Source: Yoonia maritima (GTDB taxonomy: Bacteria > Pseudomonadota > Alphaproteobacteria > Rhodobacterales > Rhodobacteraceae). Taken from it: a DNA stretch of 64,000 nt. Position numbers and translations under genes: made by a program. This document shows, one piece after another, positions 1 through 9,380 of the stretch (positions are counted from its first letter, which is position 1; each line of letters begins with the position of its first letter). The stretch lies in NCBI RefSeq assembly GCF_002933395.1, contig NZ_PKFN01000008.1:372001-436000 (forward strand), in the 5' to 3' direction. The notes below the pieces were generated by a model that saw only the letters and a program-made list of their open reading frames with translations, did not search any database and was not told where the DNA came from.

Positions 1-2418
1 CTGCGTGAAACCCGCGATTACATTTCTATCGCCACGACCCGCCCCGAAACCATGTTGGGTGACGGTGCAGTTGCGGTGCACAAAGACGATGAACGCTATG
101 CGCCAATCGTTGGCAAACTGTGTGAAATCCCTGTCGGCCCCAAAGAACATCGCCGCCTGATCCCGATCATCACTGATCCCTATCCTGACATGAACTTCGG
201 CTCGGGTGCCGTGAAAATCACTGGCGCACATGACTTTAACGACTACGAAGTCGCAAAGCGTGGCGGCATTCCGATGTATTCCCTGATGGATACCAAAGGC
301 GCGATGCGCAACGATGGTGCACCCTATATTGAGGAAGCAGAAGTCGCGCAGCGTATCGCCAACGGTGAAGAAACCTTTGACGAGGCGAAAATCGCCGCGA
401 TGAACCTTGTCCCCGAAGAATACCGTGGGCTGGACCGTTTCGAGGCGCGTAAAAAGGTCGTTGAAGACATCACCGCCGAAGGCAACGCGGTCATGCATGA
501 CGTGACCCGCACTGAAAAAGACGAAGATGGCAACAAGGTCGAAGTGACCGAAACTGTACCTTACGTCGAAAACAAAAAGATCATGCAGCCCTTCGGCGAC
601 CGCTCAAAGGTCGTGATCGAACCTGCGCTCACCGACCAATGGTTCGTCGATACGTCCAAGATCGTTGGCCCAGCGCTGGAAGCCGTGAAAACTGGCCGTA
701 CCAAAATCATGCCTGAATCAGGCGAAAAAGTATTCTATCACTGGCTGGAGAACATTGAACCATGGTGCATCTCGCGCCAACTATGGTGGGGTCACCAGAT
801 CCCAGTTTGGTACGGACTCGACCTTGGCGTTGAAGATGAACACAACCCATCAGGTGATCTGGACGAAGTCGAAATTCTTGGTCTGCTTCTTGAGGGCATC
901 GTTCACCGAGGCAATGTCATGCATTGCGCCCCCGATTTCGAAAGCGTCAAATCTGCCTTCGTCTTTGACAATGCGGATACCCCAAGCCCGATTAGCCATG
1001 CGGCAATCGTCGAAGTCGCTGATAAAGCAGAAGCAATCGAGCGCTTCTCTGCTGGCCTTGCCGCCTATAACGTCACACAAGACCCGACCAAGCTGGAATT
1101 CCCAGTTTGGCGCGACCCTGACGTGCTTGATACGTGGTTCTCGTCGGGCCTTTGGCCATTCGGTACGCTCGGCTGGCCCGAAGACACCGAGGCGATGAAA
1201 TACTTCCCCGGCGATGTGTTGATCACGGGCCAAGACATCCTGTTCTTCTGGGTTGCCCGGATGATGATGATGTCCCAAGCCGTGCTAAAGGACGACCCGT
1301 TCCACACCGTCTATCTGCACCAATTGGTACGTGACGCGAAGGGCGAGAAAATGTCCAAGACCAAGGGCAACGTCATCGACCCGCTGGACATGATCGACGA
1401 ATTCGGCGCGGATGCACTGCGTTTTTCAAACGCGCAGATGGCAGCATTGGGTGGCGTACTGAAAATTTCTGAAGACCGGATCAAGGGATACCGGAACTTT
1501 GGCACGAAACTGTGGAACGCGTTCAGCTTTGCCGACCATTATGAAATCGGCTATCCCGGTGATGCTGTGCGCCCAGCGGCCACGCAAACGCTGAACAAAT
1601 GGATCATCGGCGAAACCGGCAAAGTCCGTGAAGAGGTCGACGCCGCGCTGGAATCTTACCGCTTCAACGACGCCGCTAATGCGCTTTATGCGTTCACATG
1701 GGGCAAGGTCTGCGATTGGTATTTGGAGTTCTCAAAACCCATCCTGCAAGGCGACGACGCGGCAGCCAAATCCGAGACAGAGCAAACTCTGCGTTGGGTT
1801 CTGGACCAATGCCTAATCTTGCTGCACCCAATCATGCCGTTCATCACAGAAGAGCTTTGGGGCCTTGCAGACAACCGCGCCAAAATGTTGGTCCACGCCG
1901 ATTGGCCAACCTACACAGCGGCCGAATTGATCGACGCAGACGCCGACCGCGAAATGAACTGGGTGATCGACCTGATCGACAACACACGTTCCGCCCGTGC
2001 GCAAAGCCACGTGCCCGCCGGTGCAAAAGTGCCGCTGGTGGTCATGGGTTTGGACGACAAAGGCCAATCCGCATGGGACAACAACCACGTGCTGATCCAA
2101 CGCCTCGCACGGATCGAAAGCCTGACAGCGGTCGACGCCTTCCCCAAAGGCTGCGTGACGATACCAATGGACGGCGGCACATTCGGTCTGCCACTCGCCG
2201 ACCTGATCGACGTGCCCGAAGAAATCGCACGGCTTGAAAAGACGCTGCAAAAACTGGCCAAAGAACTGGGCGGTCTGCGCGGACGCCTAAACAACCCCAA
2301 ATTCGTGGCATCCGCACCGGATGAAGTTGTCGCTGAGGCCAAAGAAAACCTAAGCCTCCGCGAAGGCGAAGAAGCGCAGATCAAAGCAGCGATCGCGCGT
2401 TTGAAAGAGATTGGGTAA
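1..2418 (+). CDS. valS: Valine--tRNA ligase, 5'-truncated by window edge
   Basis: Class Ia aminoacyl-tRNA synthetase that charges tRNA-Val and edits mis-activated threonine in the cytoplasm. The reading frame is open from base 1, so the N-terminal HIGH-motif part lies outside. Visible are the editing-domain start [11 protein letters not shown], the catalytic-domain block [30 protein letters not shown], and KMSKTKGN, a KMSKS-type signature with Thr in the last position. A tRNA-binding anticodon domain and a C-terminal coiled coil (the [17 protein letters not shown] region) follow. Between GHQIPVWY and DVLDTWFSS the spacer is about 100 residues, where the E. coli enzyme has roughly 35, so there is an extra segment at about nt 820-1110. 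A rho-independent terminator follows directly. Identification is secure. Confidence 0.97.
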   Translation: MRETRDYISIATTRPETMLGDGAVAVHKDDERYAPIVGKLCEIPVGPKEHRRLIPIITDPYPDMNFGSGAVKITGAHDFNDYEVAKRGGIPMYSLMDTKGAMRNDGAPYIEEAEVAQRIANGEETFDEAKIAAMNLVPEEYRGLDRFEARKKVVEDITAEGNAVMHDVTRTEKDEDGNKVEVTETVPYVENKKIMQPFGDRSKVVIEPALTDQWFVDTSKIVGPALEAVKTGRTKIMPESGEKVFYHWLENIEPWCISRQLWWGHQIPVWYGLDLGVEDEHNPSGDLDEVEILGLLLEGIVHRGNVMHCAPDFESVKSAFVFDNADTPSPISHAAIVEVADKAEAIERFSAGLAAYNVTQDPTKLEFPVWRDPDVLDTWFSSGLWPFGTLGWPEDTEAMKYFPGDVLITGQDILFFWVARMMMMSQAVLKDDPFHTVYLHQLVRDAKGEKMSKTKGNVIDPLDMIDEFGADALRFSNAQMAALGGVLKISEDRIKGYRNFGTKLWNAFSFADHYEIGYPGDAVRPAATQTLNKWIIGETGKVREEVDAALESYRFNDAANALYAFTWGKVCDWYLEFSKPILQGDDAAAKSETEQTLRWVLDQCLILLHPIMPFITEELWGLADNRAKMLVHADWPTYTAAELIDADADREMNWVIDLIDNTRSARAQSHVPAGAKVPLVVMGLDDKGQSAWDNNHVLIQRLARIESLTAVDAFPKGCVTIPMDGGTFGLPLADLIDVPEEIARLEKTLQKLAKELGGLRGRLNNPKFVASAPDEVVAEAKENLSLREGEEAQIKAAIARLKEIG

Positions 2419-2424
2419 AGGAAT

Positions 2425-2447
2425 GGGCTGCCTGTTTCGGGCAGCCC
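2425..2447 (+). terminator. Rho-independent terminator of valS
   Basis: GGGCTGCC and GGCAGCCC form an 8-bp GC-rich stem around a short loop, followed by TTT. It lies 7 nt after the valS stop codon. Confidence 0.8.
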
Positions 2448-2543
2448 TTTGCCGAGACTTAGATATAGAGCTCGGACGGGGAAGTCAGTTGTACCGAGGA
2501 AGCTGACCTTGAAAAAGGTCACCTCCGATGCCAAAAATGCTGA

Positions 2544-2921
2544 ATGGAAGAAATCAGTCGACAGTTACTTTACCAAAGGCTTCGCAATCGCGTAATCGAA
2601 TTACTTGAGATGTATTCCTCTCTCGAAAATATCGCCTCTTTTGGTGCCTATGAGATGATCAATAAGGTTGATGATTGGCTGCCTCTCGACTACGAGAAGG
2701 CTCCGAAGGTTTTCACTGAAACCGAAAAAGAGGTCATCGCTGAGTTTATCGGACTTGTATCTAGCGCTTCAGATGCAACCCACAATGACACATCAAACCT
2801 TGAGTGGCTTAAAGCCTCGGTAGAGTGGAATCGACTATTCGAATTCGCGCAAAAAGCCTTAACTGTCTTCTCCGAACGCGGACGTTTTTCTGAGAAGGTA
2901 GAAGAGGCCCTGAGGACATAG
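2544..2921 (+). CDS. Hypothetical protein, 125 aa
   Basis: I do not recognise this protein. It is predicted to be soluble and mostly helical, with no signal peptide, membrane segment or cysteine. It is rich in Glu, Leu and Lys (MEEISRQLLYQRLRN at the start) and ends in a charged tail. Its base composition looks more AT-rich than the flanking valS and aminotransferase genes, which could mean acquisition by transfer. It stands alone: the valS terminator lies upstream and an opposing small gene lies downstream. No convincing ribosome-binding site was seen before the ATG, so the start is uncertain. Confidence 0.55.
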   Translation: MEEISRQLLYQRLRNRVIELLEMYSSLENIASFGAYEMINKVDDWLPLDYEKAPKVFTETEKEVIAEFIGLVSSASDATHNDTSNLEWLKASVEWNRLFEFAQKALTVFSERGRFSEKVEEALRT

Positions 2922-2976
2922 AGCAGTTTGCTATAATCTCACAGCGGGCCTAGGCCACCTCGGGCAAGCATAAGTC

Positions 2977-3138
2977 CTACGGGACCACCCGCTCCACCGC
3001 CCGCATCATACCCAGTGCTTTATCATAGACCAGCGTCAGCACACGGCGTCCGCCAGTCTTGGTGACAACCTGTGGGACGGCGCGTACTGCGACGGCTGCG
3101 CCAGTGCTTGCGAGGAACCCGCGGCGTGATAACTTCAT
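2977..3138 (-). CDS. Small twin-arginine-motif protein, 53 aa
   Basis: A short reading frame on the reverse strand starts MKLSRRGFLASTGAAVAV. This is a compact twin-arginine (S-R-R-G-F-L) Tat-type signal with a hydrophobic stretch. It is followed by VTKTGGRRVLTLVYDKALGM and ends MMRAVERVVP. A very strong ribosome-binding site (CAGGAGGG) sits 6 nt before the ATG, which argues that it is translated. If the leader is cleaved after the hydrophobic stretch, the mature peptide would be only about 30 residues. It is transcribed away from the hisC-like gene and has a Fur-like operator just upstream. Function is unknown. It could be a small exported metal-responsive peptide or an N-terminal fragment of a lost Tat substrate. 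Confidence 0.6.
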   Translation of the reverse strand: MKLSRRGFLASTGAAVAVRAVPQVVTKTGGRRVLTLVYDKALGMMRAVERVVP

Positions 3139-3154
3139 TCGAAACCCTCCTGTT

Positions 3155-3172
3155 GCGAATGATTCTCATATA
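3155..3172. promoter_or_regulatory. Possible Fur/Mur-type metal box
   Basis: On the reverse strand the sequence TATATGAGAATCATTCGC contains ATGAGAATCATT, which matches the core of classical Fur sites. It lies about 17 nt upstream of the small Tat-peptide start and about 44 nt upstream of the divergent aminotransferase start. Which metalloregulator would bind (Fur/Mur, RirA) cannot be told from sequence alone. Confidence 0.4.
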
Positions 3173-3215
3173 ATCACGATTGCATTGTTTTCAAGGCCGG
3201 GCTTATCTAGCCGCC

Positions 3216-4349
3216 ATGACAAAACCCGTGCTTACTCCCCTCGCCCAATCGCTACCTGCTTCGGTGCCTTTCGTCGGCCCAGAGGCTGCAGAGCGCGCCA
3301 GCGGCAAACCGTTCGTCGCCCGTCTTGGCGCAAACGAGAACACATTCGGCCCGTCGCCCCGCGCGATTGCCGCCATGCAAAAGGCCGCGTCAGAGGTTTG
3401 GATGTACGGCGACCCAGAGAGCTTTGAGTTGCGCAACGCGTTGGCCGCACACCACGGCGTCGCGCCAGAAAACATTATGGTCGGCGAAGGGATTGATACG
3501 CTCTTGGGCGTCCTTGTCCGTTTATACGTTGGGCAAGGCGACACTGTAGTGACCTCGGATGGTGCATATCCGACGTTCAACTACCACATTGCGGCCTTTG
3601 GCGGGGAACTGCACAAAGTACCCTATGTCGATGACCATGAAGACCCTGTATCCCTGATCGCAAAGGCCCGCGAGGTCAACGCCAAGCTCATTTACATCGC
3701 AAACCCCGACAACCCGATGGGCACATGGCATTCAGCCGATATCATCAACCAGATGATCGACGATGTTCCTGACGGGTCGCTGTTGGTGCTGGACGAGGCC
3801 TATATCGAAATGGCCCCCAAAGGGACCGCGCCTGAAATGCAGGTCGACAACCCGAACCTGATCCGCATGCGGACATTTTCAAAGGCGTATGGGATGGCCG
3901 GAGCCCGTGTCGGTTACGCGATTGGCGCGGCTGAGGTGATCGATGCGTTCAACAAAGTCCGCAATCACTTTGGCATGTGCCGCATTTCGCAGGCAGGCGC
4001 ACTTGCCGCGCTAGAGGACACCGACTGGCTGGCGTATGTGCAGTCCGAAATCAGCACCGCACGCAAGACCATCATGCAGATCGCCGCCGACAACGGGCTA
4101 ACAACCGTTCCATCCGCCACCAATTTTGTAGCGATTGACTGCGGCCAAAACGGAAATTTCGCCCGGCGGGTTTTGTCAGCACTGGTCGATGATGGCATAT
4201 TCGTACGAATGCCTTTCGTCGCACCCCAAGACCGCTGCATCCGGGTCAGCTGTGGCACACCAGAGCAACTGGAAGCGTTTGGAAAAGCATTCCCGGTCGC
4301 CTTACAAAAAAGAAGGGGGGAGTCTTTCAGTGTTTCGTCACCATCTTAA
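3216..4349 (+). CDS. HisC-type PLP-dependent aminotransferase, 377 aa
   Basis: Fold-type I class I/II aminotransferase of the histidinol-phosphate aminotransferase group. Motifs include LGANENTFGPSPRAI near the N-terminus, NPDNPMGTW, LDEAYIE, and the PLP-lysine context RTFSKAYGMAGARVGYAIG, with RVSCGTPEQ near the C-terminus. The ATG at 3216 (MTKPVLTPLAQSL) is preferred over an upstream in-frame ATG because family homology begins there. The last ~15 residues (KRRGESFSVSSPS) look like a non-homologous tail and abut the IS remnants, so the natural C-terminus may have been altered by an insertion. There is no his operon context, so the substrate may be another amino acid. The family call is firm and the substrate is open. 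Confidence 0.85.
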   Translation: MTKPVLTPLAQSLPASVPFVGPEAAERASGKPFVARLGANENTFGPSPRAIAAMQKAASEVWMYGDPESFELRNALAAHHGVAPENIMVGEGIDTLLGVLVRLYVGQGDTVVTSDGAYPTFNYHIAAFGGELHKVPYVDDHEDPVSLIAKAREVNAKLIYIANPDNPMGTWHSADIINQMIDDVPDGSLLVLDEAYIEMAPKGTAPEMQVDNPNLIRMRTFSKAYGMAGARVGYAIGAAEVIDAFNKVRNHFGMCRISQAGALAALEDTDWLAYVQSEISTARKTIMQIAADNGLTTVPSATNFVAIDCGQNGNFARRVLSALVDDGIFVRMPFVAPQDRCIRVSCGTPEQLEAFGKAFPVALQKRRGESFSVSSPS

Positions 4350-4391
4350 AACCCTAATGCCCTTGCCGCGTATTTTTGAATTGAAGGTCCG

Positions 4392-4764
4392 CTATGCGGG
4401 TGTGGTTTCCTCTGATCGCAGCAACACAGGCGTCAAATTTCTCTGCTGGGGTTTGGTATTGCAAGGTCTTTCTGGCCGTTCATTGAGCTGGCGAGCGACC
4501 GCGCTGAGTTTGGCTTGGCTGAAGCCTGATATATCGGTGCCTTTCGGGAAGTATTTGCGAAGCAACCGGTTGGTATTTTCGTTGCTCCCGCGTTGCCAAG
4601 GTGACTGCGGATCACAAAAATAGACGTCGATCTTTACCGCCATGGTAAACGCCACATGTCCGGCCATCTCAGAACCACGGTCCCATGTTAGTGACCGATA
4701 CAGCTCTTTGGACAACTTGCGGGCTTGCTTGATCAGTGCCGTGATAACACTTTGGGGTCCTTGG
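4392..4764 (-). pseudogene. IS30-family transposase, C-terminal remnant (frameshifted)
   Basis: The reverse strand encodes the C-terminal catalytic part of an IS30-type transposase: SKELYRSLTWDRGSEMAGH (a DDE Asp region) and [20 protein letters not shown] (the catalytic Glu region), then RQLNERP. After that point the expected continuation [13 protein letters not shown] is found one base out of frame, so there is a single-base indel near nt 4456. The N-terminal half is absent: the frame is cut at about nt 4764 by the end of the IS3-type element. This is a dead remnant. Confidence 0.85.
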
Positions 4765-4803
4765 GTAATCCCCCCATTTTTAATGGGGGCCCAGCCGTAG
4801 AAT

Positions 4804-5512
4804 TCAGGCGACTGTTTTCAGTTTCATAGCGGGTGTGATGCCGCCTATGCCCGTGTTGGGTCGCCCGTTGTTGTAAGTCCAGAGCCATTCGGTTGCTTGG
4901 TCTTGTGCCTCCTCGATGGTTTCAAAGATGTATTGGCTCAGCCATTCACCGCGAACGGTGCGGTTGTAGCGCTCGATATATGCGTTCTGCTGGGGTTTGC
5001 CTGGTTGGAATTGCTTGCGGCTGGCCCCGCCATTCAATGATCTGGTTCAAGCTGCGCACGACGCGTTCAGCAGGCAACGAGAAGTCAACTTTGATGCATA
5101 AGCCCTCGCGATTGAAGTCATCCAGCACGTTCAGGGTTTGGATCGAGCGACCATCAGCAAGCTGATCCGCCATGCAGTCCATGGACCACGTATCGTTTGG
5201 CACGTCAGGCACTGCCAACGGCTCAGATTTGTCACGCTTCAGGCGCTTCTTTGGCTTGATGCGCAGGTTCAGCTCCAGTTCGCAGTAGATCCGATAGACG
5301 CGCTTGTGGTTCCAGCCGTTACGCAGATACAAAAAGCACAGGCCAAAGCCCCAGCTCCGCTTGTTCTCGGTCAACCGTTCCAACCAATCAGCGATCTCCT
5401 CGTTCTCGCCGCTCAGGATTGGGCTGTAGCGATAACAGGTCTCACTGATCTCAAACGCACGGCACGCCAACGCAATGCTTACGCCGTGCCGTGTGACCGC
5501 ATTCATGGCCAT
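4804..5512 (-). pseudogene. IS3-family transposase OrfB, internal deletion
   Basis: The integrase-core subunit reads normally from [19 protein letters not shown] through [19 protein letters not shown] (first catalytic Asp) to [13 protein letters not shown]. In intact homologues about 25 residues follow here, including the second catalytic Asp (RVDNGPEY-type motif). In this copy the sequence jumps, out of frame, directly to [20 protein letters not shown] (containing the catalytic Glu) and on to the normal end ITPAMKLKTVA. Deletion plus frameshift near nt 5015 makes the protein non-functional. Confidence 0.85.
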
Positions 5513-5532
5513 CTCTCGTCGCAGAGACGGCC

Positions 5533-5850
5533 TTAACGCTTTTTTCCAAGTGCCTCTTTCAGCAGGTCGTTCTGCATGCTCATCTCAGCATACATCTTTT
5601 TGAGGCGACGGTTCTGTTCGGCCATGTCCTTCATCTCAGCAATCAAGGACGCATCCATGCCGCCAAACTTGGCCCGCCATTTGTAAAAGCTGGCGCTGCT
5701 CATCCCATGTTCCCGGCAAAGCTCCGAGACGGGCGTACCGCCTTCAGCCTGCTTCAACACGGCCATGATCTGTGCGTCGCTAAATCGTCCATTCCTAATC
5801 GTAAATCTCCTCAGATATCTTTCCGAAAAAATTCCACTTTTGAACACCAC
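5533..5850 (-). CDS. IS3-family transposase OrfA (helix-turn-helix)
   Basis: A small DNA-binding subunit of an IS3-type transposase. [17 protein letters not shown], then [20 protein letters not shown], is the HTH, and a leucine-zipper-like stretch ([20 protein letters not shown]) follows. The family normally starts just before the RFSDAQIM motif. Here the only in-frame ATG lies about 20 residues upstream, so the native start may have been lost. The 3' end carries A-AAA-AAG at 5545..5539, the classical -1 frameshift site used to make the OrfAB fusion. Confidence 0.8.
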   Translation of the reverse strand: MVFKSGIFSERYLRRFTIRNGRFSDAQIMAVLKQAEGGTPVSELCREHGMSSASFYKWRAKFGGMDASLIAEMKDMAEQNRRLKKMYAEMSMQNDLLKEALGKKR

Positions 5851-5929
5851 TAATTTTAAGGGGGATTACCACTCCATCTTTCCAAAATGATTAAAGTGTT
5901 GCGCCCACACGTTGAAACCGCGGCTGGCC

Positions 5930-6160
5930 AAGGACGTTGACGTCTACTTCTACGACCCGCGATCACCGTGGCAACGCGGGTCGAACGAAAACACAAACCG
6001 GCTCTTGAGGCAGTATTTGCCTCGTGGAACCGACCCATCCGTACATTCACAGGCCAAACTCAGCGCAATCGCAAGGCAGCTTAACGAACGACCTCGCAAG
6101 ACCTTGCAATATCAAACCCCAGCAGAGAAGTTCGCTGAGTGTGTTGCATCGATCGGTTGA
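5930..6160 (+). pseudogene. Second IS30-family transposase C-terminal remnant
   Basis: The forward strand encodes [20 protein letters not shown], then [13 protein letters not shown] and [20 protein letters not shown], ending at ECVASIG. This is the same C-terminal portion as the remnant at 4392-4764 but in the opposite orientation and without the frameshift. The sequence before about nt 5930 no longer resembles the transposase. Because both remnants are C-terminal halves pointing outward, they cannot be two halves of one element split by the IS3 insertion. Confidence 0.8.
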
Positions 6161-6286
6161 GCCCACCGCTCAACGCAGACATTCGCCACGTCGCGCAAAC
6201 GCACGGTTAAAGACCTTCGCTGTGACGGCCTGGTGAATCGCACGCAGAATAGAGGAACGGTAAGCCATCGTTCCTCCCATGTTTTA

Positions 6287-7462
6287 TTACGCGCTGGAAA
6301 TCACTTCCGATGCCGCTTCAAGCGCGCCGCGCCCGTGTGCGATGTTGAGCGCTTTGAGGCCGGCGTCAATCGTTCCTAGTGCCCCCATGATCATGTGACC
6401 GCTGACGTGGCCCATGTGGCCGATCCTGAAATAGGCTTCCTCTGGTTCGCGCCCGAGTCCGATACCGAGGGTGAGGCCGCATTTCGTTTCCGTCCATTCG
6501 CGCAGGTCTTGGCCAACTGGAGAACCCATCGCGATTGAAGTCACCGCGTGAGATCGATTTTCTGGGGTTGGCACGTTTAAAGACATCGGCCCGTCAGAGC
6601 CCCAGACATCAATTGCAGCCCACACGGTCTGGGCCAATTTGGCGTGGCGTGCGAACACCGCATCCAGCCCTTCGGCTTTGATCAAATCAAGCGCGGCACG
6701 TAGGCCGTATAGGTGATGCGTTGGCGCGGTTCCTGCAAAGTATTGGTAGTAGACTGCTGGGTCCGTCCGTGGTCGCCAATCCCAGTAGCGGGATACGCGT
6801 GCAGACTGCACGGCATCAGCTTTGTCGTTGAAGAAAACAAAGCTGATACCTGCCGGTGTCATCAGCCCTTTTTGACAAGCGGCGACCATGACGTCGACGC
6901 CCCAAGCGTCCATCTCGAAGCGGTCACAGCCCAACGAGGCGATACAGTCGGCCATTAGCAGTGCTGGATGGCCAGTACGGTCCAAGACACCGCGCAGGCC
7001 CGCAATATCGCTTTTGACGCTGGTTGAGGTATCGACATGCACAGCGAGCACAGCTTTGATGTGCCCTGCTGTATCCGCAGCGAGCCGTTCTTCGGCCCGC
7101 GCCAAATCAATCGGGGACTGTACCCCGCAATCGATGACCTCGACGGCCGCACCAAGGCCGGTGGCGATTTCGCCCCAGCCAAGACCGAACCGACCCGTAG
7201 CGAGGACAAGCACTGTGTCACCAGGGCCGATAACATTCGACAGCGCGGCCTCCCAAGCGGCATGGCCGTTACCGATATAAATCGCGGCATTGTGGTCTGT
7301 CATCGCGACAGATTTCAAATCAGGGATCAGGCTGTGCGTCAGCTCGTGCAATTCGCCTTCGTAGATATTTGGCGAAGCGCGATGCATCGCCTGCAGAACC
7401 ACATCTGGAATGACAGACGGGCCGGGAATCGCCAAATATGGGCGACCATTAGACAAGGACAT
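6287..7462 (-). CDS. Class V aminotransferase (alanine/serine-glyoxylate type), 391 aa
   Basis: PLP enzyme of the alanine-glyoxylate / serine-glyoxylate aminotransferase group, which moves amino groups from Ser or Ala to glyoxylate. Supporting features are the N-terminal substrate motif LAIPGPSVIPDVVLQAMHR, the glycine-rich YIGNGHAAWEAAL, ADCIASLGCD (PLP-ring Asp), and ACQKGLMTPAGISFVFFND with the Schiff-base Lys. Length is typical for the family. It is a single gene divergent from the ABC exporter, with the IS graveyard downstream. A role in C1 or glycine metabolism would fit the methanol-oxidation genes elsewhere in the window, but no serine-cycle genes are adjacent. Phosphoserine or other class V activities cannot be ruled out. 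Confidence 0.85.
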   Translation of the reverse strand: MSLSNGRPYLAIPGPSVIPDVVLQAMHRASPNIYEGELHELTHSLIPDLKSVAMTDHNAAIYIGNGHAAWEAALSNVIGPGDTVLVLATGRFGLGWGEIATGLGAAVEVIDCGVQSPIDLARAEERLAADTAGHIKAVLAVHVDTSTSVKSDIAGLRGVLDRTGHPALLMADCIASLGCDRFEMDAWGVDVMVAACQKGLMTPAGISFVFFNDKADAVQSARVSRYWDWRPRTDPAVYYQYFAGTAPTHHLYGLRAALDLIKAEGLDAVFARHAKLAQTVWAAIDVWGSDGPMSLNVPTPENRSHAVTSIAMGSPVGQDLREWTETKCGLTLGIGLGREPEEAYFRIGHMGHVSGHMIMGALGTIDAGLKALNIAHGRGALEAASEVISSA

Positions 7463-7589
7463 GGGAATGCTTTCGATAGTGGTTACCAGCGGACAGTACG
7501 CCTGAGAAACCCAAGGTCAAGCGTAGTGAACTTGCCCCGCCCCCCTGTTTAAGATTAGATCGTTGGAAACCTGAACCGAAAGATCCGCG

Positions 7590-9380
7590 ATGCCCGCGCC
7601 TATTCCCCCGACAGACAAGAAAAAATCCCAATCCGCGTTTTCGCTGTTTTGGTGGCTGTGGAAAGATTACCTGCGTCCACACAAATGGCTATTGGTGGCG
7701 GCGCTAATCCTCATGGCGATCGAGGGGTCAATGCTCGCGTTATTGTCACGCATGGTGCAACCCATGTTTGACGACGTGTTCGCAGCGGCTGATGACAGTG
7801 CTCTCTATCTGGTGGCATTCGGTATTCTGACCATTTTCATCGTCAGGGCCATCACATCATCCGGGCAACGATTGTTGATGACATTGGTTGTGCAACTGAC
7901 CTCTGCAAGCATGCGCAAACATCTGCTACGGCATATGATGACCCTTGATAGCGGCTTTTACCAAATCCACCCGCCCGGTCAGCTGATCGAACGGGTGCAA
8001 GGTGATGTCACTTCGATCAATTCGGTCTGGAGCAGTATCGTCACGGCCTTGGGGCGTGATCTGATTTCACTGATCGGGCTGTTTGGTGTCGCCCTTTGGA
8101 TCGACTGGCGGTGGACGCTCATTGCCATTGTTGGCATTCCATTGCTCGTGCTCCCTTCGTTGCTTGTGCAAGCATATATCCGTCGCCGCGCCCGCAACGC
8201 CCGCGAAATCGCAGGCCGCGTATCAACCCGTTTGGACGAGGTATTTCACGGCATAAACCCAATCAAACTAAACGCATTAGAAAATTACCAAGCCGACCGC
8301 TATGACGGGCTTATTAAGGAAGGCGTCAACGCGAATATGCGAACTGCCACCGGTCAAGCCGCAGTCCCCGCGTTGATTGATATTATGACGGGCTTGGGTT
8401 TTTTCGGCGTAATGATTTACGGCGGAGCCGAGATTATTTCTGGTGAAAAGACAAACGGCCAGTTCATGGCGTTCTTTACATCCATGTCGCTTGCTTTTGA
8501 CCCGCTACGCCGCCTTGGCCAAATGAGCGGGCAATGGCAGATGGCTGCAGCCAGCGTAGAGCGGCTTCAAGAAGTACTGAACTTGAAGCCAACAATCCTT
8601 TCTCCACCACAGCCAAGGGAAATTGTAACACATTCCCCCGAGATCATCCTTGATCAGGTTGAGATGAATTATGGCGAACTGCCTGTGCTGCGCGGTACTG
8701 GTTTCACTGCTAAGGCAGGTAAAACCACTGCGCTAGTTGGTGCCTCTGGCGCGGGGAAAAGCACGATCTTTAATGTTCTGACCCGCCTTGTCGAACCGTC
8801 ATCTGGCATGATCACCATCGACGGCACCGAAGCAAAGAACTTTGCCCTATCTGATCTACGCGGGCTTTTTTCAGTGGTGAACCAAGACGCCGCGCTCTTT
8901 GATGAAACCCTACGCGACAACATCCTTCTTGGTCGCGAAGACATTTCCGAAGATCACCTAAAATCGGTTCTGGATGCCGCGCATGTTAGCGATTTTTTAC
9001 CAATGCTCCCTGATGGGCTCGATAGCCCTGCTGGCCCGCGTGGTTCCAACCTTTCGGGCGGCCAACGTCAACGTGTTGCTATCGCGCGTGCATTGCTGCG
9101 TGACACCCCAATCTTGCTACTTGATGAAGCCACCAGCGCGCTCGACACGAAGTCTGAGGCAATTGTACAGGCCGCGCTAGAGCAACTTTCGACGGGGCGC
9201 ACCACGCTGGTCATCGCGCACCGCCTATCGACTGTCCGCAATGCGGATTCTATTGTTGTCATGGATCATGGGCGCGTTGTGGATCAAGGGACACATGACG
9301 AACTGCTTGAACGTGGCGGCATCTATGCCGATCTATACAATATGCAATTTTCGCAATCTGAAGGCGGCGACAATGACTGA
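7590..9380 (+). CDS. ABC exporter, fused membrane and ATPase domains (MsbA-like), 596 aa
   Basis: A half-transporter with an N-terminal six-helix exporter domain (about residues 20-310) and a C-terminal nucleotide-binding domain. The ATPase part shows Walker A GASGAGKST, Q-loop VVNQDAALFD, signature NLSGGQRQRVAIARALL, Walker B ILLLDEATSALD and the H-loop VIAHRLSTV. It would act as a homodimer in the inner membrane, exporting lipid or a hydrophobic compound. Identity beyond the MsbA/lipid-exporter-like group is not certain. The stop overlaps the ygfZ start by 8 nt (ATGACTGA), so the two are translationally coupled. Confidence 0.9.
   Translation: MPAPIPPTDKKKSQSAFSLFWWLWKDYLRPHKWLLVAALILMAIEGSMLALLSRMVQPMFDDVFAAADDSALYLVAFGILTIFIVRAITSSGQRLLMTLVVQLTSASMRKHLLRHMMTLDSGFYQIHPPGQLIERVQGDVTSINSVWSSIVTALGRDLISLIGLFGVALWIDWRWTLIAIVGIPLLVLPSLLVQAYIRRRARNAREIAGRVSTRLDEVFHGINPIKLNALENYQADRYDGLIKEGVNANMRTATGQAAVPALIDIMTGLGFFGVMIYGGAEIISGEKTNGQFMAFFTSMSLAFDPLRRLGQMSGQWQMAAASVERLQEVLNLKPTILSPPQPREIVTHSPEIILDQVEMNYGELPVLRGTGFTAKAGKTTALVGASGAGKSTIFNVLTRLVEPSSGMITIDGTEAKNFALSDLRGLFSVVNQDAALFDETLRDNILLGREDISEDHLKSVLDAAHVSDFLPMLPDGLDSPAGPRGSNLSGGQRQRVAIARALLRDTPILLLDEATSALDTKSEAIVQAALEQLSTGRTTLVIAHRLSTVRNADSIVVMDHGRVVDQGTHDELLERGGIYADLYNMQFSQSEGGDND

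Larger units (their letters stand above)
4765..5869 (-). mobile_element. IS3-family insertion sequence (defective)
   Basis: The element is bounded by GTAATCCCCC at 4765 and its inverted copy GGGGGATTAC ending at 5869, with weaker matching further in. It carries orfA and orfB in the usual overlapping arrangement on the reverse strand. At about 1.1 kb it is shorter than intact IS3 elements (1.2-1.5 kb), in keeping with an internal deletion in orfB. The flanks are IS30-type remnants, and no clear target duplication was identified. Confidence 0.8.

Noticed and set aside
1698..2534. Long overlapping ORFs on both strands within the valS 3' half
   Set aside because: They are shadows of valS: Arg/Pro/Ser-rich products, no start signals, and valS homology covers the whole stretch.
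3216..4349. Assignment as hisC of histidine biosynthesis
   Set aside because: The family fits but there is no his gene nearby and the group includes several other aminotransferases, so no gene symbol was given.
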